From assembly GCA_947476335.1 (NCBI GenBank), contig CANJQH010000025.1, positions 1-40,545 of the forward strand: a DNA stretch of 40,545 bases. Reading direction: 5' to 3'. Position 1 is the first letter of the stretch. The number at the start of each line of letters is the position of its first letter. Both the position numbers and the translations under genes were made by a program. The stretch is from Anaerolineae bacterium (GTDB lineage: Bacteria; Chloroflexota; Anaerolineae; J036; Brachytrichaceae). Below are positions 32,822-40,439 of this stretch, piece after piece. The notes under the pieces are model-generated. The model worked only from the letters and a program-made list of their open reading frames with translations, was not told where the DNA came from and searched no databases.

Positions 32822-32933
32822 GTACCTACTCAGGCCCAAATTAGTATTTCCCGCGAAACACACTATTCTCTCCCCCGAAGGGGGAGAGAATAGTGTGTTT
32901 CGCGTTGGAAAAATGGCTGGCCTGAGTAGGTAC
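32822..32933 (+). mobile_element. Palindromic element family A, 112-bp copy
   Basis: Ends GTACCTACTCAGGCC and GGCCTGAGTAGGTAC, the same paired variant as at 13669. The 8-bp duplication GAAAAAGG lies at 32814-32821 and 32934-32941. It sits between the divergent kinase and ftsH genes. Confidence 0.97.
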
Positions 32934-33180
32934 GAAAAAGGAGTGCTCAAACCGCAATGGATGAAAACCGTGAAACACGGGCTCCAGTTGAAATTTGAGA
33001 ACTCTCTAGAAAAAATAGAGATAGAAGAGACGTCTTGCGCAGAAAATACTGATGCAGGTCTAAGTGTGCATGTTGTCTGCTTTATACTTACGCGAAGTCT
33101 CACATACGGCTCATGGTGGCATGCTACCTTACGGCGTCTCAAAACGACGTGTGCCGAATGCAGTCCGTGCCGAGTTCACG

Positions 33181-33202
33181 CAGGGCGTATCCGCCCTGAG
33201 GT
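33181..33202 (+). promoter_or_regulatory. Leader hairpin directly before the ftsH ribosome site
   Basis: CAGGGCG-TATC-CGCCCTG (33181-33198) forms a small GC-rich hairpin immediately before GAGG (33198-33201), which is 10 bases before ATG 33212. The stem could mask the ribosome site. Regulation, for example by temperature, is a guess; the structure itself is plain. The rest of 32942-33180 shows no gene, only a possible faint family A relic at 33035-33070. Confidence 0.5.
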
Positions 33203-33211
33203 ACCGAATCA

Positions 33212-35053
33212 ATGCCAAAGAGTCTGAGAAATAACATCATTCCGATCATCTTGATCTTTCTGGTTATCGTGTATGCGGTGACGCAGTTCGCGAGTACGAG
33301 CCGTGGCTCGACTGTGACGACGATGAGCAAGCTGGTCGAGGACATCAACGCAAACAAAGTCAAGGCGGTTACGGTGTCGGCCGAAGGGACGACGATGCGG
33401 GTGACATACAAAGATGAAACTACGCTGGCCGCCATTGTAAATAAGGAAGACAAGATCGACGTCACTGAGCTGCTGAAGAATTACGGCGTCACGCCGGATC
33501 AGCTGCGCACGCTGGCGATTTCGGTCGAGTCGGTGCCGCTTCTGACGCAGTTGTCAGGAGCGCTGCTGTGGCTGTTGCCGACGCTGTTGATTGCTGGGTT
33601 CTTCCTGGTGACGATGCGCCGGGCGCAGTCGGGTGCGGATCAAGCTTTTTCGTTTGGCCGCAGCCGAGCACGCCGCATGACTTCGGAGAATCCGGTGGTG
33701 ACCTTCGCCGACGTCGCAGGTTGTGACGAGGCCAAGGCTGAACTGGTTGAAGTGGTCGACTTCCTGAAGAATCCGGAGAAATTCATCCAGCTGGGTGCGC
33801 GCATTCCGAAGGGTGTGCTGCTGGTGGGTCCGCCTGGAACGGGCAAAACGCTGCTGGCAAAGGCCATCGCGGGCGAAGCGGCTGTGCCGTTCTTCAGCCT
33901 GAGTGGTTCCGAATTTGTCGAGCTGTTCGTCGGTGTGGGTGCGAGCCGCGTGCGCGATTTGTTCGAGCAGGCGAAGAAGTCGGCGCCGTGCATCGTGTTC
34001 ATCGATGAAATCGATGCAGTTGGCCGCATGCGTGGTGCAGGCCTTGGCGGAGGCAACGACGAGCGCGAGCAGACGCTGAATCAGATGCTTGTCGAGATGG
34101 ACGGCTTCAACACGGATACGAACGTCATTATTGTGGCGGCGACGAATCGTGTCGACATTCTTGACCCGGCGCTGCTTCGCCCGGGCCGCTTCGATCGTCG
34201 CGTCATGGTGGATGCGCCCGACGTCGTCGGCCGCGAGGCGATTCTGCGCGTGCACACGCGCGGCAAGCCGGTGCGCACCGACGTGAATCTGAACGTGATT
34301 GCGCGCCAGACGCCGGGCTTTACAGGTGCTGACCTGGAGAATCTGGTCAACGAAGCAGCGATTCTCGCTGCTCGCACGGGCAAGACGGAGATTGGGCAGA
34401 TAGAGTTGCAGGCAGCGATTGAGAAGGTCGCACTTGGACCGGAACGCCGCAGCCGCCTGATGTCGCCGCGCGAGAAGGAAGTCGTCGCGTATCACGAAGC
34501 CGGCCATGCAGTGGCAGCGGCGCTGATGCCGGAGACCGAACTGAACGTGCAGAAGGTGACGATCATTCCGCGCGGCATGGCCGGTGGTGTGACGTGGTAT
34601 GCGCCCGAGACCGAAGACAATCTGATCAGCACGAGCCGCAAGCGTCTCGAAGCACGTTTGGTGCCGATGCTGGCTGGACGCGCCGCCGAAGAGATCATAT
34701 TTGATGATGTGACGGCTGGAGCGGTGAGCGACCTCGAGCGGGTGACGAACATTGCACGCGCGATGGTGCGGCAGTACGGCATGAGCGACGAGATCGGACC
34801 GGTATCGTACAGCGAGCGCAACGAACTTGTTTTCCTCGGCCGTGAGATTGCGGAAGGTCGCAGCTACAGCGAAAAAGTTGCTGAGACGATCGACAGCGAA
34901 GTGAGCAATATTGTGCACCGCGCCTACACGCGCGCGCGCCAGCTGCTTAGCGACAATCGTGAGAAGCTGATTGCCGTCGCTCGCGCACTGCTGGAGAAGG
35001 AGTCGCTGGATCCGGTCGAATTCCGCGCAGTGATGGACATGCAGCCAGTGTAA
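33212..35053 (+). CDS. ftsH: ATP-dependent zinc metalloprotease FtsH
   Basis: 613 aa. Two membrane segments (residues about 8-26 and 112-132) flank an extracytoplasmic domain. The AAA domain has Walker A GPPGTGKT (about 205-212), Walker [12 protein letters not shown] and the second region of homology ([19 protein letters not shown]). The protease domain has the zinc site HEAGHA (about 428) and the typical LGPERRS and MAGGVTW segments. It degrades misfolded membrane and regulatory proteins as a hexamer. Length is normal. A terminator follows at 35119-35166. Confidence 0.97.
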   Translation: MPKSLRNNIIPIILIFLVIVYAVTQFASTSRGSTVTTMSKLVEDINANKVKAVTVSAEGTTMRVTYKDETTLAAIVNKEDKIDVTELLKNYGVTPDQLRTLAISVESVPLLTQLSGALLWLLPTLLIAGFFLVTMRRAQSGADQAFSFGRSRARRMTSENPVVTFADVAGCDEAKAELVEVVDFLKNPEKFIQLGARIPKGVLLVGPPGTGKTLLAKAIAGEAAVPFFSLSGSEFVELFVGVGASRVRDLFEQAKKSAPCIVFIDEIDAVGRMRGAGLGGGNDEREQTLNQMLVEMDGFNTDTNVIIVAATNRVDILDPALLRPGRFDRRVMVDAPDVVGREAILRVHTRGKPVRTDVNLNVIARQTPGFTGADLENLVNEAAILAARTGKTEIGQIELQAAIEKVALGPERRSRLMSPREKEVVAYHEAGHAVAAALMPETELNVQKVTIIPRGMAGGVTWYAPETEDNLISTSRKRLEARLVPMLAGRAAEEIIFDDVTAGAVSDLERVTNIARAMVRQYGMSDEIGPVSYSERNELVFLGREIAEGRSYSEKVAETIDSEVSNIVHRAYTRARQLLSDNREKLIAVARALLEKESLDPVEFRAVMDMQPV

Positions 35054-35056
35054 CAA

Positions 35057-35095
35057 CAGTGGGCTGCAGAGTGGGCTGCAGAGTGGGCTGCAGAG
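35057..35095. repeat. 12-bp tandem repeat, three units
   Basis: GTGGGCTGCAGA is repeated three times directly after the ftsH stop. Confidence 0.9.
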
Positions 35096-35118
35096 AGAGA
35101 GCTTGACGCGAAGGCGCG

Positions 35119-35166
35119 AAGGCGCGAAAGAGTAATCTATCGCATCTTCGCGCCTTTACTGTTTTT
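35119..35166 (+). terminator. ftsH terminator
   Basis: AAGGCGCGAA (35119-35128) pairs with TTCGCGCCTT (35147-35156), and TACTGTTTTT follows. A second copy of AAGGCGCGAA at 35111-35120 offers an alternative left arm. It lies 66 bp downstream of the ftsH stop. Confidence 0.75.
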
Positions 35167-35193
35167 CAGGGAGTGACTAAATCCGAGTAGAGT

Positions 35194-35254
35194 CAGCGAA
35201 TCACGGGCATCACCCGTCACCCTTGGGGTGGCGGGTGATGCCCGTGATTCGCTG
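35194..35254. repeat. Long perfect hairpin between convergent ftsH and yitT-like genes
   Basis: CAGCGAATCACGGGCATCAC at the left pairs with its full complement at the right (23-bp perfect arms), and the tip continues with CACCC/GGGTG. It may end both transcripts. No flanking duplication was seen, so mobility is not shown. Confidence 0.88.
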
Positions 35255-35271
35255 GGTCTCTCTATGTGGGG

Positions 35272-36156
35272 TTAGCCACTTCGTTTTTCGAACTGGCGAA
35301 AGCCTTCGCCGTAGACTTCCTGTGCCTGACCGATGACGACGAACGCTTGTGGATCAGCGTGCGAGACGATGGCTTTGAGTGTGGCGGTTTCGGCACGGCT
35401 GATGACGACGAAGAGCACCGGACGTTCCTGGCTGGTGAAGCCACCGCGCCCGGTCCAGCGGGTGAGGCCGCGGCCCATCTGATCGATGATGGCTGCGGAG
35501 ACTGTGTCGGGCGAATTTGTGATGATGAAGGCGATGCGGCTGACATGTGCGCCTTCGGAGACGGCTTCGGCAGCGACGCCGGTGACGTAGAGCGCGATCA
35601 GCGCGTAGAGTGCTTTCTCCCAGCCGAAGACGAGGCCGGCCAGTGCGATGACGAGAGCGTCAGTGAAGATGTAGCTCTGGCTGAGCGGGATACTGCGCCA
35701 GCGCACAAGCAGCAGTGCGAGGATGTCGGTGCCGCCGGTTGTGGCGCGTGCGAGAAAGACCATACCCATGCCGAAGCCGCCGAGCACTGAGCCGACGAGT
35801 GTATTCAGGATGATGTCGTTCGTGACCGGTGCAAGTTTCAATTCTTCGAAGGCGGCAACGAGTATTGAATAGAGCACAGTGGTGAAGATCGTGCGCGCAA
35901 GGAACTTCCACCCGCCCAGATATTTGAGGCCGATGGCGAATAGCGGCAGGTTGAGCATTAGAGTGACGATACCGATGGGGATGGGCGCCGGCAGTACGCG
36001 ATTCAAAATGATCGCCAGGCCGGTGATGCCTCCTGAGGCCAGGTCGGCTGGATTCAGGAAAATTACTACTGCGAGTGCCTGTAGCACACATCCCAACATG
36101 ATGAGGATGGCGTCGCGCAGGAATGCAATGCGAGCAGGGGAGGTGGTCTGAAGCAC
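35272..36156 (-). CDS. YitT-family membrane protein (DUF161 + DUF2179)
   Basis: 294 aa. Five or six membrane helices (residues about 10-205; LNPADLASGGITGLAIIL and ATTGGTDILALLL are the family's marks) precede a C-terminal soluble DUF2179 domain (about 215-285, FTSQERPVLFVVISRAETATLKAIV, DPQAFVVIGQAQEVYGEGF). The function is unknown. The start is GTG 36156, because the next ATG would remove part of the first helix. Confidence 0.9.
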   Translation of the reverse strand: MLQTTSPARIAFLRDAILIMLGCVLQALAVVIFLNPADLASGGITGLAIILNRVLPAPIPIGIVTLMLNLPLFAIGLKYLGGWKFLARTIFTTVLYSILVAAFEELKLAPVTNDIILNTLVGSVLGGFGMGMVFLARATTGGTDILALLLVRWRSIPLSQSYIFTDALVIALAGLVFGWEKALYALIALYVTGVAAEAVSEGAHVSRIAFIITNSPDTVSAAIIDQMGRGLTRWTGRGGFTSQERPVLFVVISRAETATLKAIVSHADPQAFVVIGQAQEVYGEGFRQFEKRSG

Positions 36157-36185
36157 AGTGCGATTGTACGGTGAGGGGAGAGTTT

Positions 36186-36312
36186 GTAATTATTCAGGCC
36201 TAAATCAATATTTCCGGCAAAACACGTGATTCCTTCACCCCTGTACAGGCGCCTGCAGGGGGAAGGAATCGCGTGTTTTGCGTTGGAAAACCGGATGGCC
36301 TGAATGGGTTAC
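36186..36312 (+). mobile_element. Divergent family A element
   Basis: The ends are GTAATTATTCAGGCC and GGCCTGAATGGGTTAC. The inner stem pairs AACACGTGATTCCTTCACCCC with GGGGGAAGGAATCGCGTGTT and has an enlarged tip (CTGTACAGGCGCCTGCAG). The flanks (GAGAGTTT and GACTCGGT) no longer match, so this is an older insertion. It ends 15 bp downstream of the stop of the recombinase-like gene. Confidence 0.9.
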
Positions 36313-36327
36313 GACTCGGTTCAATTT

Positions 36328-37209
36328 CTACGCTGATTCCTGGCTCCGCTTCAATTTTGCTGCCATTTCCGTCCAGCCGATGGGGGAGAGGCCGTACTTG
36401 TACTGCAACTGGTCGTCGTGCATCTGGCCGGTGCGGAAGTCGCGCATGGCGCAGGTCCAGCGCAGCATTTCGAAGGTGAGTGTGCGCAGGCCGGCGCGCG
36501 GCGCAATTTTTCCGGTGAGCAGATATTCGAGGTTGCGGCCGGTGCACGGAAAGAGCTTGTCGTTCAACTCGTAGCGTTCGATGTTGGCGTCGAGGAGCGC
36601 GAGGCATTCTTCGCTGATGGGCAGTGTGCGTTCCTTGAACTTCAAATGTTTTTTCGCGTAACGAATTGCGATGCTGCGCGGATCACGCACAATGTCATGC
36701 ACCGTGAGTGCCATGCATTCGCTCTTCTTGATGCCGGTTTCCAACACGAGTGTGACCACGGTGAGTGGCCGCGTGTCGAGTTTTTCTTCGAGGGAATATT
36801 CGCGTGCTGCGTGCAGTGTGCGATCTGCCTCTTCGTCGGTTAGCAGATCCGGCAGCGGATCGAGCAGGGGTTTGTACGGCACGCCATCTGCAGGATCGAG
36901 CATGATATAGCCGTGTTCGCGCAAAAATTTAAAAAAAGCTTTCAGCGACGTCAGCCGTCGCTCGAGCGACTTGGGGCTGGCAGCGCGGCGCTGGTGTTCT
37001 TCGTGTTCCAGAAAACTGCGCACATGGTCACCTTTGATTTGTGTGAGCAGGGGTGCGGGCTGTTTATCGTCAGGCTGTAAAAAACGTTCGAAGAGCCGCA
37101 CGTCGCCCCAGAAAGCCTTGCGCGTGTTGTCGGCGATCAGGCGCTTGTCGAGGTGCCGTGCGTATTCCTGCAGCGCTTCGTCGAGGCGTTCGATTTTTGG
37201 GGCGGGCAT
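36328..37209 (-). CDS. Tyrosine-recombinase-like protein lacking most catalytic residues
   Basis: 293 aa with the layout of a XerC/D-type recombinase: a SAM-like N-terminal DNA-binding domain (residues about 8-105, with SPKSLERRLTSLKAFFKFLREHGYIMLDPADGV) and a C-terminal catalytic-type domain (VVTLVLETGIKKSECMALTVHDI). The usual TGLRxSEL arginine is Lys; the strand Lys region (KKHLKFKERTLPIS) is kept. HxLRH reads FEMLRW, so the Arg is kept but both His are gone. LGH reads YGLS, and the nucleophilic Tyr position reads TEM/W. It may bind DNA without cutting it. The reading frame is intact, which argues for a function. No att sites were seen. Confidence 0.72.
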   Translation of the reverse strand: MPAPKIERLDEALQEYARHLDKRLIADNTRKAFWGDVRLFERFLQPDDKQPAPLLTQIKGDHVRSFLEHEEHQRRAASPKSLERRLTSLKAFFKFLREHGYIMLDPADGVPYKPLLDPLPDLLTDEEADRTLHAAREYSLEEKLDTRPLTVVTLVLETGIKKSECMALTVHDIVRDPRSIAIRYAKKHLKFKERTLPISEECLALLDANIERYELNDKLFPCTGRNLEYLLTGKIAPRAGLRTLTFEMLRWTCAMRDFRTGQMHDDQLQYKYGLSPIGWTEMAAKLKRSQESA

Positions 37210-37273
37210 GCAAGAAGTGTACTAGCCGCGAAGGAGAGCATGCGCGTGAGGTTCATCTGGCGTGTGATTTGCG

Positions 37274-38263
37274 TCATCCTCGACCGCGGGCGTATTCGCG
37301 ATTGACGCGGAAGCGCAGCGGTTCACCGTGTTGCCAGCGATCGAGTTCGTCGATCATGACGCGGCCCATGCGGCGACATTCGTTGCTCATGCTTCCTGCG
37401 ATGTGCGGTGTGAGCATGACGTTGGGTAGTTCGTACAGTGGCGATCCGTCGGCGGGTGGTTCCGGCCAGGTGACATCGAGCAGGGCGAACAAATCCGGCC
37501 GATCGCGCAGCACGGCGATGAGTTCCGGCTCGTTCACTACGGCGCCGCGTGCGGTGTTGATGAACGTGGCATTGTGTTTCATGCTGCGCAGCAGTGCGTC
37601 ATTGATCATGCCTTCGGTTTCGGGCAGCCATGGCGTGTGGCAGGAAATAACATCGGCGCGCGTGAAGACGTCTTCGAGTGGGACGAGCGTTACTCCGATA
37701 TCGCGCGCAAAATCCGGCGGTGCGTGCGGATCATAAGCGACGACGTCGACATCATAGGAGCGCAGTCGTTCGGCGACCATGCGGCCGATGGCGCCGAGCG
37801 AGATGAGGCCGACGGTGCTGTGATAGCCGCCAGCTACGTCGCCGAGCTTCACGTAACGCTTTTCGTGTTTGATCTGTAGTGCGATGCGCCAGGTTTGTTT
37901 GAGCGCGAGCATGATCTGCGCCACCGTAAATTCGGCCACAGGCGCACCGTTGGCGACATTGGCATTGGAGATCTGTACGCCGTGCGCCCAGGTCTCATCG
38001 GTGACGAATGCGTTCACCGCGCCAGCGCCGTAGAACAGCACGCGCAGCTGCGGAAAGACTTCAAAGAACGCTGCGTCCATGGGCGGCATGCCCCAGCTGG
38101 AGAAAATCGCTTCGACGTCGTCAAAGCTGCCGCGTTGCTCGAGAAAATTCTTCGGGTCGAGTCGTGGTGCGGCCAATGTGACGCGCGCGGCGATGTCGCG
38201 CTGTTCGTCGGGACCGTAGACGAGATTGAAGCTGCGCTCAGGAAGCAGATAGACGGCTTTCAT
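37274..38263 (-). CDS. D-isomer-specific 2-hydroxyacid dehydrogenase
   Basis: 329 aa. The NAD-binding domain has VGLISLGAIGRMVAERL (about residues 148-164), and the catalytic triad can be seen: INTARGAVVNE (Arg), VTWPEPPADG (Glu) and LTPHIAGSM (His, about 287). It resembles phosphoglycerate-dehydrogenase-like and glyoxylate-reductase-like enzymes; the substrate is not known. ATG 38263 was chosen because homology begins at MKAVYLL. Confidence 0.92.
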   Translation of the reverse strand: MKAVYLLPERSFNLVYGPDEQRDIAARVTLAAPRLDPKNFLEQRGSFDDVEAIFSSWGMPPMDAAFFEVFPQLRVLFYGAGAVNAFVTDETWAHGVQISNANVANGAPVAEFTVAQIMLALKQTWRIALQIKHEKRYVKLGDVAGGYHSTVGLISLGAIGRMVAERLRSYDVDVVAYDPHAPPDFARDIGVTLVPLEDVFTRADVISCHTPWLPETEGMINDALLRSMKHNATFINTARGAVVNEPELIAVLRDRPDLFALLDVTWPEPPADGSPLYELPNVMLTPHIAGSMSNECRRMGRVMIDELDRWQHGEPLRFRVNREYARGRG

Positions 38264-38307
38264 CGGTGCAATGCTACGGCGGAATTGGTGATTGCGACAA
38301 CGACGAG

Positions 38308-38328
38308 TGCATCCGCACTGTGGATGCA
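38308..38328 (-). terminator. Small hairpin downstream of the methyltransferase gene
   Basis: TGCATCC-GCACTGT-GGATGCA (7-bp arms) lies 25 bp after the minus-strand methyltransferase stop. No T-run follows, so the call is tentative. Confidence 0.4.
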
Positions 38329-38352
38329 TCCCCGGTTCGGCGCAGCAGCGCC

Positions 38353-38997
38353 TCAGGCCTGCGCCGTTTTTCGCCAATGCCGAATCCGCGTTGGCGGAAG
38401 GTTGCATAGCACGACGTCGCATTTGAATTCGAGGCGCGCAGCATCGGCTGCGATCAGTCGATCGATTGCGATGGCGTTGTCGTGGGCTTCTCGGTTGTGC
38501 AGCAGTCGCGCGGCGTTGCGGCGCAGGAACGGCCCACCGATGTATTCAAGGAAGCTGAGTTCGCCGCCCGGACGCAGCAGCGCGCCGAAGTGATCGAGGA
38601 TCGCGCGCACGTCGGCGGCGGGCAGCGCACGGAACGGGATCGAGCAGACGATGAAATCGAATTGAGCGGAGGCGTGCAGATCGGTGACGCTTTGTGCGCG
38701 GATGTCGACGCCGCGATGTGCGAAGCGTTCGCGCAGCCGCTGCGCGAAACGCGGTTCACGCTCGACGAGCGTGAGTGCATCGCCCGGCCGCAGCATCTCG
38801 ACGAGCACGGCGCTGACCGGGCCGGTACCTGCGCCGGCTTCGAGCACGTGCAGCGGGCGCGTGGTCGTGGAGAGCGCAGCGGCGTAGCGTGATGACAGTG
38901 CGCGCGCGGCGTGCTGCGATGTGGGCGTCACCGAGCCGACGGCGGCGTGATTGCGCAGAAAGCCGCGCAGAAAAAGGAGGGAATCGTGGAGGGACAT
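38353..38997 (-). CDS. SAM-dependent methyltransferase, phospholipid N-methyltransferase-like
   Basis: 214 aa. The N-terminal segment FLRGFLRNHAAVGSVTPTSQHAARAL is characteristic of the PmtA-like / rRNA-dimethylase-like group, and SAM motif I is VLEAGAGTGPVSAVLV (about residues 49-64), followed by LTLVEREPRFAQRL. FIVCSIPFRALPA gives motif IV. It may methylate phosphatidylethanolamine or another lipid; other substrates cannot be ruled out. ATG 38997 was chosen. It diverges from the glycosyltransferase gene. Confidence 0.82.
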   Translation of the reverse strand: MSLHDSLLFLRGFLRNHAAVGSVTPTSQHAARALSSRYAAALSTTTRPLHVLEAGAGTGPVSAVLVEMLRPGDALTLVEREPRFAQRLRERFAHRGVDIRAQSVTDLHASAQFDFIVCSIPFRALPAADVRAILDHFGALLRPGGELSFLEYIGGPFLRRNAARLLHNREAHDNAIAIDRLIAADAARLEFKCDVVLCNLPPTRIRHWRKTAQA

Positions 38998-39046
38998 GGG
39001 AATAGGGAATGGCGAGCGGCGATCGTCGCCCTGTACACTCGTCGCC

Positions 39047-40204
39047 ATGATCGTAATCGACGCTTCCCCGGCGGTGCATCACAAGGCAGGTTTGGCGCGT
39101 TACGCTGAAGAGCTGCTTGGGGCGCTGGCATATGCCGACCCGCGGGTTTCGCCGGCACGCAGCGGCTATGCGGCGTTGTACCATGATGCGGCGCATGCGA
39201 AGCCGAGTGCGTTGATTCAGTCGCTGCCGCGCATCGCCGTGGCGCAGACTCCCTATCGCTGGCGGCTGCGTGCGCTGCTGGCGCAGCTGGCGAATATTTC
39301 GCAGGACGCATTGCTCGCCGGCATTCCCGACGCGCGCGTGTTTCATGCCACCGAACATCTGCTGCCGCGCTTCAAAAAAGTGCGCACGGTGTTCACGCTG
39401 CACGACCTGATTTTTAGACAATTCCCGCAGCATCATTTGCCGCGCAATCGTATTTTTCTGAACGTGGCGATGCCCTTGTTTTTGCGGCGGGCGGATGCGG
39501 TGATCTGCGTCAGCGAGCATACGCGGCGCGATGCGATCACGGCCTACGGCATTCCCGAGGAAAAGATGACAGTGATCCATGAAGGCGTGCATCCGCGATT
39601 TCGGCGTATCGATGATGGCGCGGCGCGGCAGGTGGTGCGTGAGTTGTACGCATTGCCGGAGCGTTTCGTACTTTCGGTCGGCACGATCGAGCCGCGCAAA
39701 AACTACCCGCTGCTGATCGAGGCTTTCGCCGAGTTGATGCGACGGCAGCATGACGAGACGTCGCAGCTGATCATTGTTGGACGCGAGGGCTGGCTGTTTG
39801 AAGAGACGTATCGTGCGGTGCACAGCAGCGGTATGACGGGCCGTGTGCGTTTTCTTGGCTACGTCGAAGATGCACATCTGCCGGTGCTGTATTCGCTGGC
39901 CGAAATATTTGCGCTGCCCTCGGTGTACGAAGGTTTTGGATTTCCACCATTGGAGGCGCTGGCATGCGGCGCGGCAGTGGTGTGCTCCGATGCGTCGTCG
40001 CTGCCGGAGATCCTTGGGGATGCGGCGCTGCTGCTGCCATCGACGCAGGTATCGGCGTGGGTTGGTGCTTTGGAGCGCGTGTGGACCGACGATGTGCTGC
40101 GGCGCGATTTACAGCTGCGCGGGCCGGCGCGGGCTGCGCGATTCACGTGGCAGGCGGCGGCGCAGGCGACGCGGCGTGTGTATGATGATTTACTCGAAGC
40201 CTGA
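39047..40204 (+). CDS. GT4-family glycosyltransferase
   Basis: 385 aa, GT-B fold. The N-terminus (MIVIDASPAVHHKAGLARYAEELLGAL) is the usual start of this group. The middle has VIHEGVHPRFR and FVLSVGTIEPRKNYPLLIEAF, which bind the nucleotide sugar. The E-x7-E motif reads SVYEGFGFPPLEALACG (about residues 295-311). It is cytoplasmic or loosely membrane-bound and transfers a sugar from NDP- or GDP-sugar in polysaccharide or glycolipid synthesis. It starts at ATG 39047, 49 bp from the divergent methyltransferase start. Confidence 0.93.
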   Translation: MIVIDASPAVHHKAGLARYAEELLGALAYADPRVSPARSGYAALYHDAAHAKPSALIQSLPRIAVAQTPYRWRLRALLAQLANISQDALLAGIPDARVFHATEHLLPRFKKVRTVFTLHDLIFRQFPQHHLPRNRIFLNVAMPLFLRRADAVICVSEHTRRDAITAYGIPEEKMTVIHEGVHPRFRRIDDGAARQVVRELYALPERFVLSVGTIEPRKNYPLLIEAFAELMRRQHDETSQLIIVGREGWLFEETYRAVHSSGMTGRVRFLGYVEDAHLPVLYSLAEIFALPSVYEGFGFPPLEALACGAAVVCSDASSLPEILGDAALLLPSTQVSAWVGALERVWTDDVLRRDLQLRGPARAARFTWQAAAQATRRVYDDLLEA

Positions 40205-40238
40205 AAATCAGGGAAAGACTAAACCAGAATGTTGCAAA

Positions 40239-40266
40239 AAATACGCCGTTTTAAAACGGCGTATTT
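40239..40266. terminator. Bidirectional terminator between glycosyltransferase and tRNA genes
   Basis: AAATACGCCGTTTT is followed directly by its complement, a perfect 28-bp palindrome with A- and T-tracts at its ends. It lies 34 bp after the glycosyltransferase stop and 4 bp beyond the tRNA 3' end, so it can serve both strands. Confidence 0.85.
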
Positions 40267-40269
40267 GAG

Positions 40270-40341
40270 AGCGGGAGACGGGATTCGAACCCGCGACATT
40301 CTGCTTGGGAAGCAGACGCTCTACCACTGAACTACTCCCGC
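40270..40341 (-). tRNA. tRNA-Gly (anticodon CCC)
   Basis: The complement folds into a complete cloverleaf: acceptor GCGGGAG/CTCCCGC, D arm AGTTCAGTGGTAGAGC, anticodon stem TCTGC/GCAGA with loop TTCCCAA giving CCC, and T arm CGGGTTCGAATCCCG. The discriminator base is T. No CCA is encoded. It reads GGG codons. Confidence 0.97.
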
Positions 40342-40375
40342 GAACGCGGGCAAGTATATATCAGGCGGAGAAGAA

Positions 40376-40390
40376 GTAGAGAGTCAGAGT
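40376..40390 (+). repeat. TAGAGAGTCAGAGT motif, third site
   Basis: GTAGAGAGTCAGAGT matches the motif at about 14990 and 21186 exactly. No paired arm is obvious here; the partner may have been lost. Confidence 0.7.
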
Positions 40391-40439
40391 GACTTTCCCA
40401 GCAATTCTCAATCTGAAAGGTGGGCGAAGATAGAGGGTG

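Noticed and set aside
33554-35056. 500-aa open frame on the minus strand opposite ftsH
   Set aside because: It is the antisense shadow of a certain ftsH gene in GC-rich DNA; it has no domain and a biased composition (rich in His, Arg and Gln).
35194-35254. Hairpin as another MITE
   Set aside because: No target duplication and no second copy in the window.
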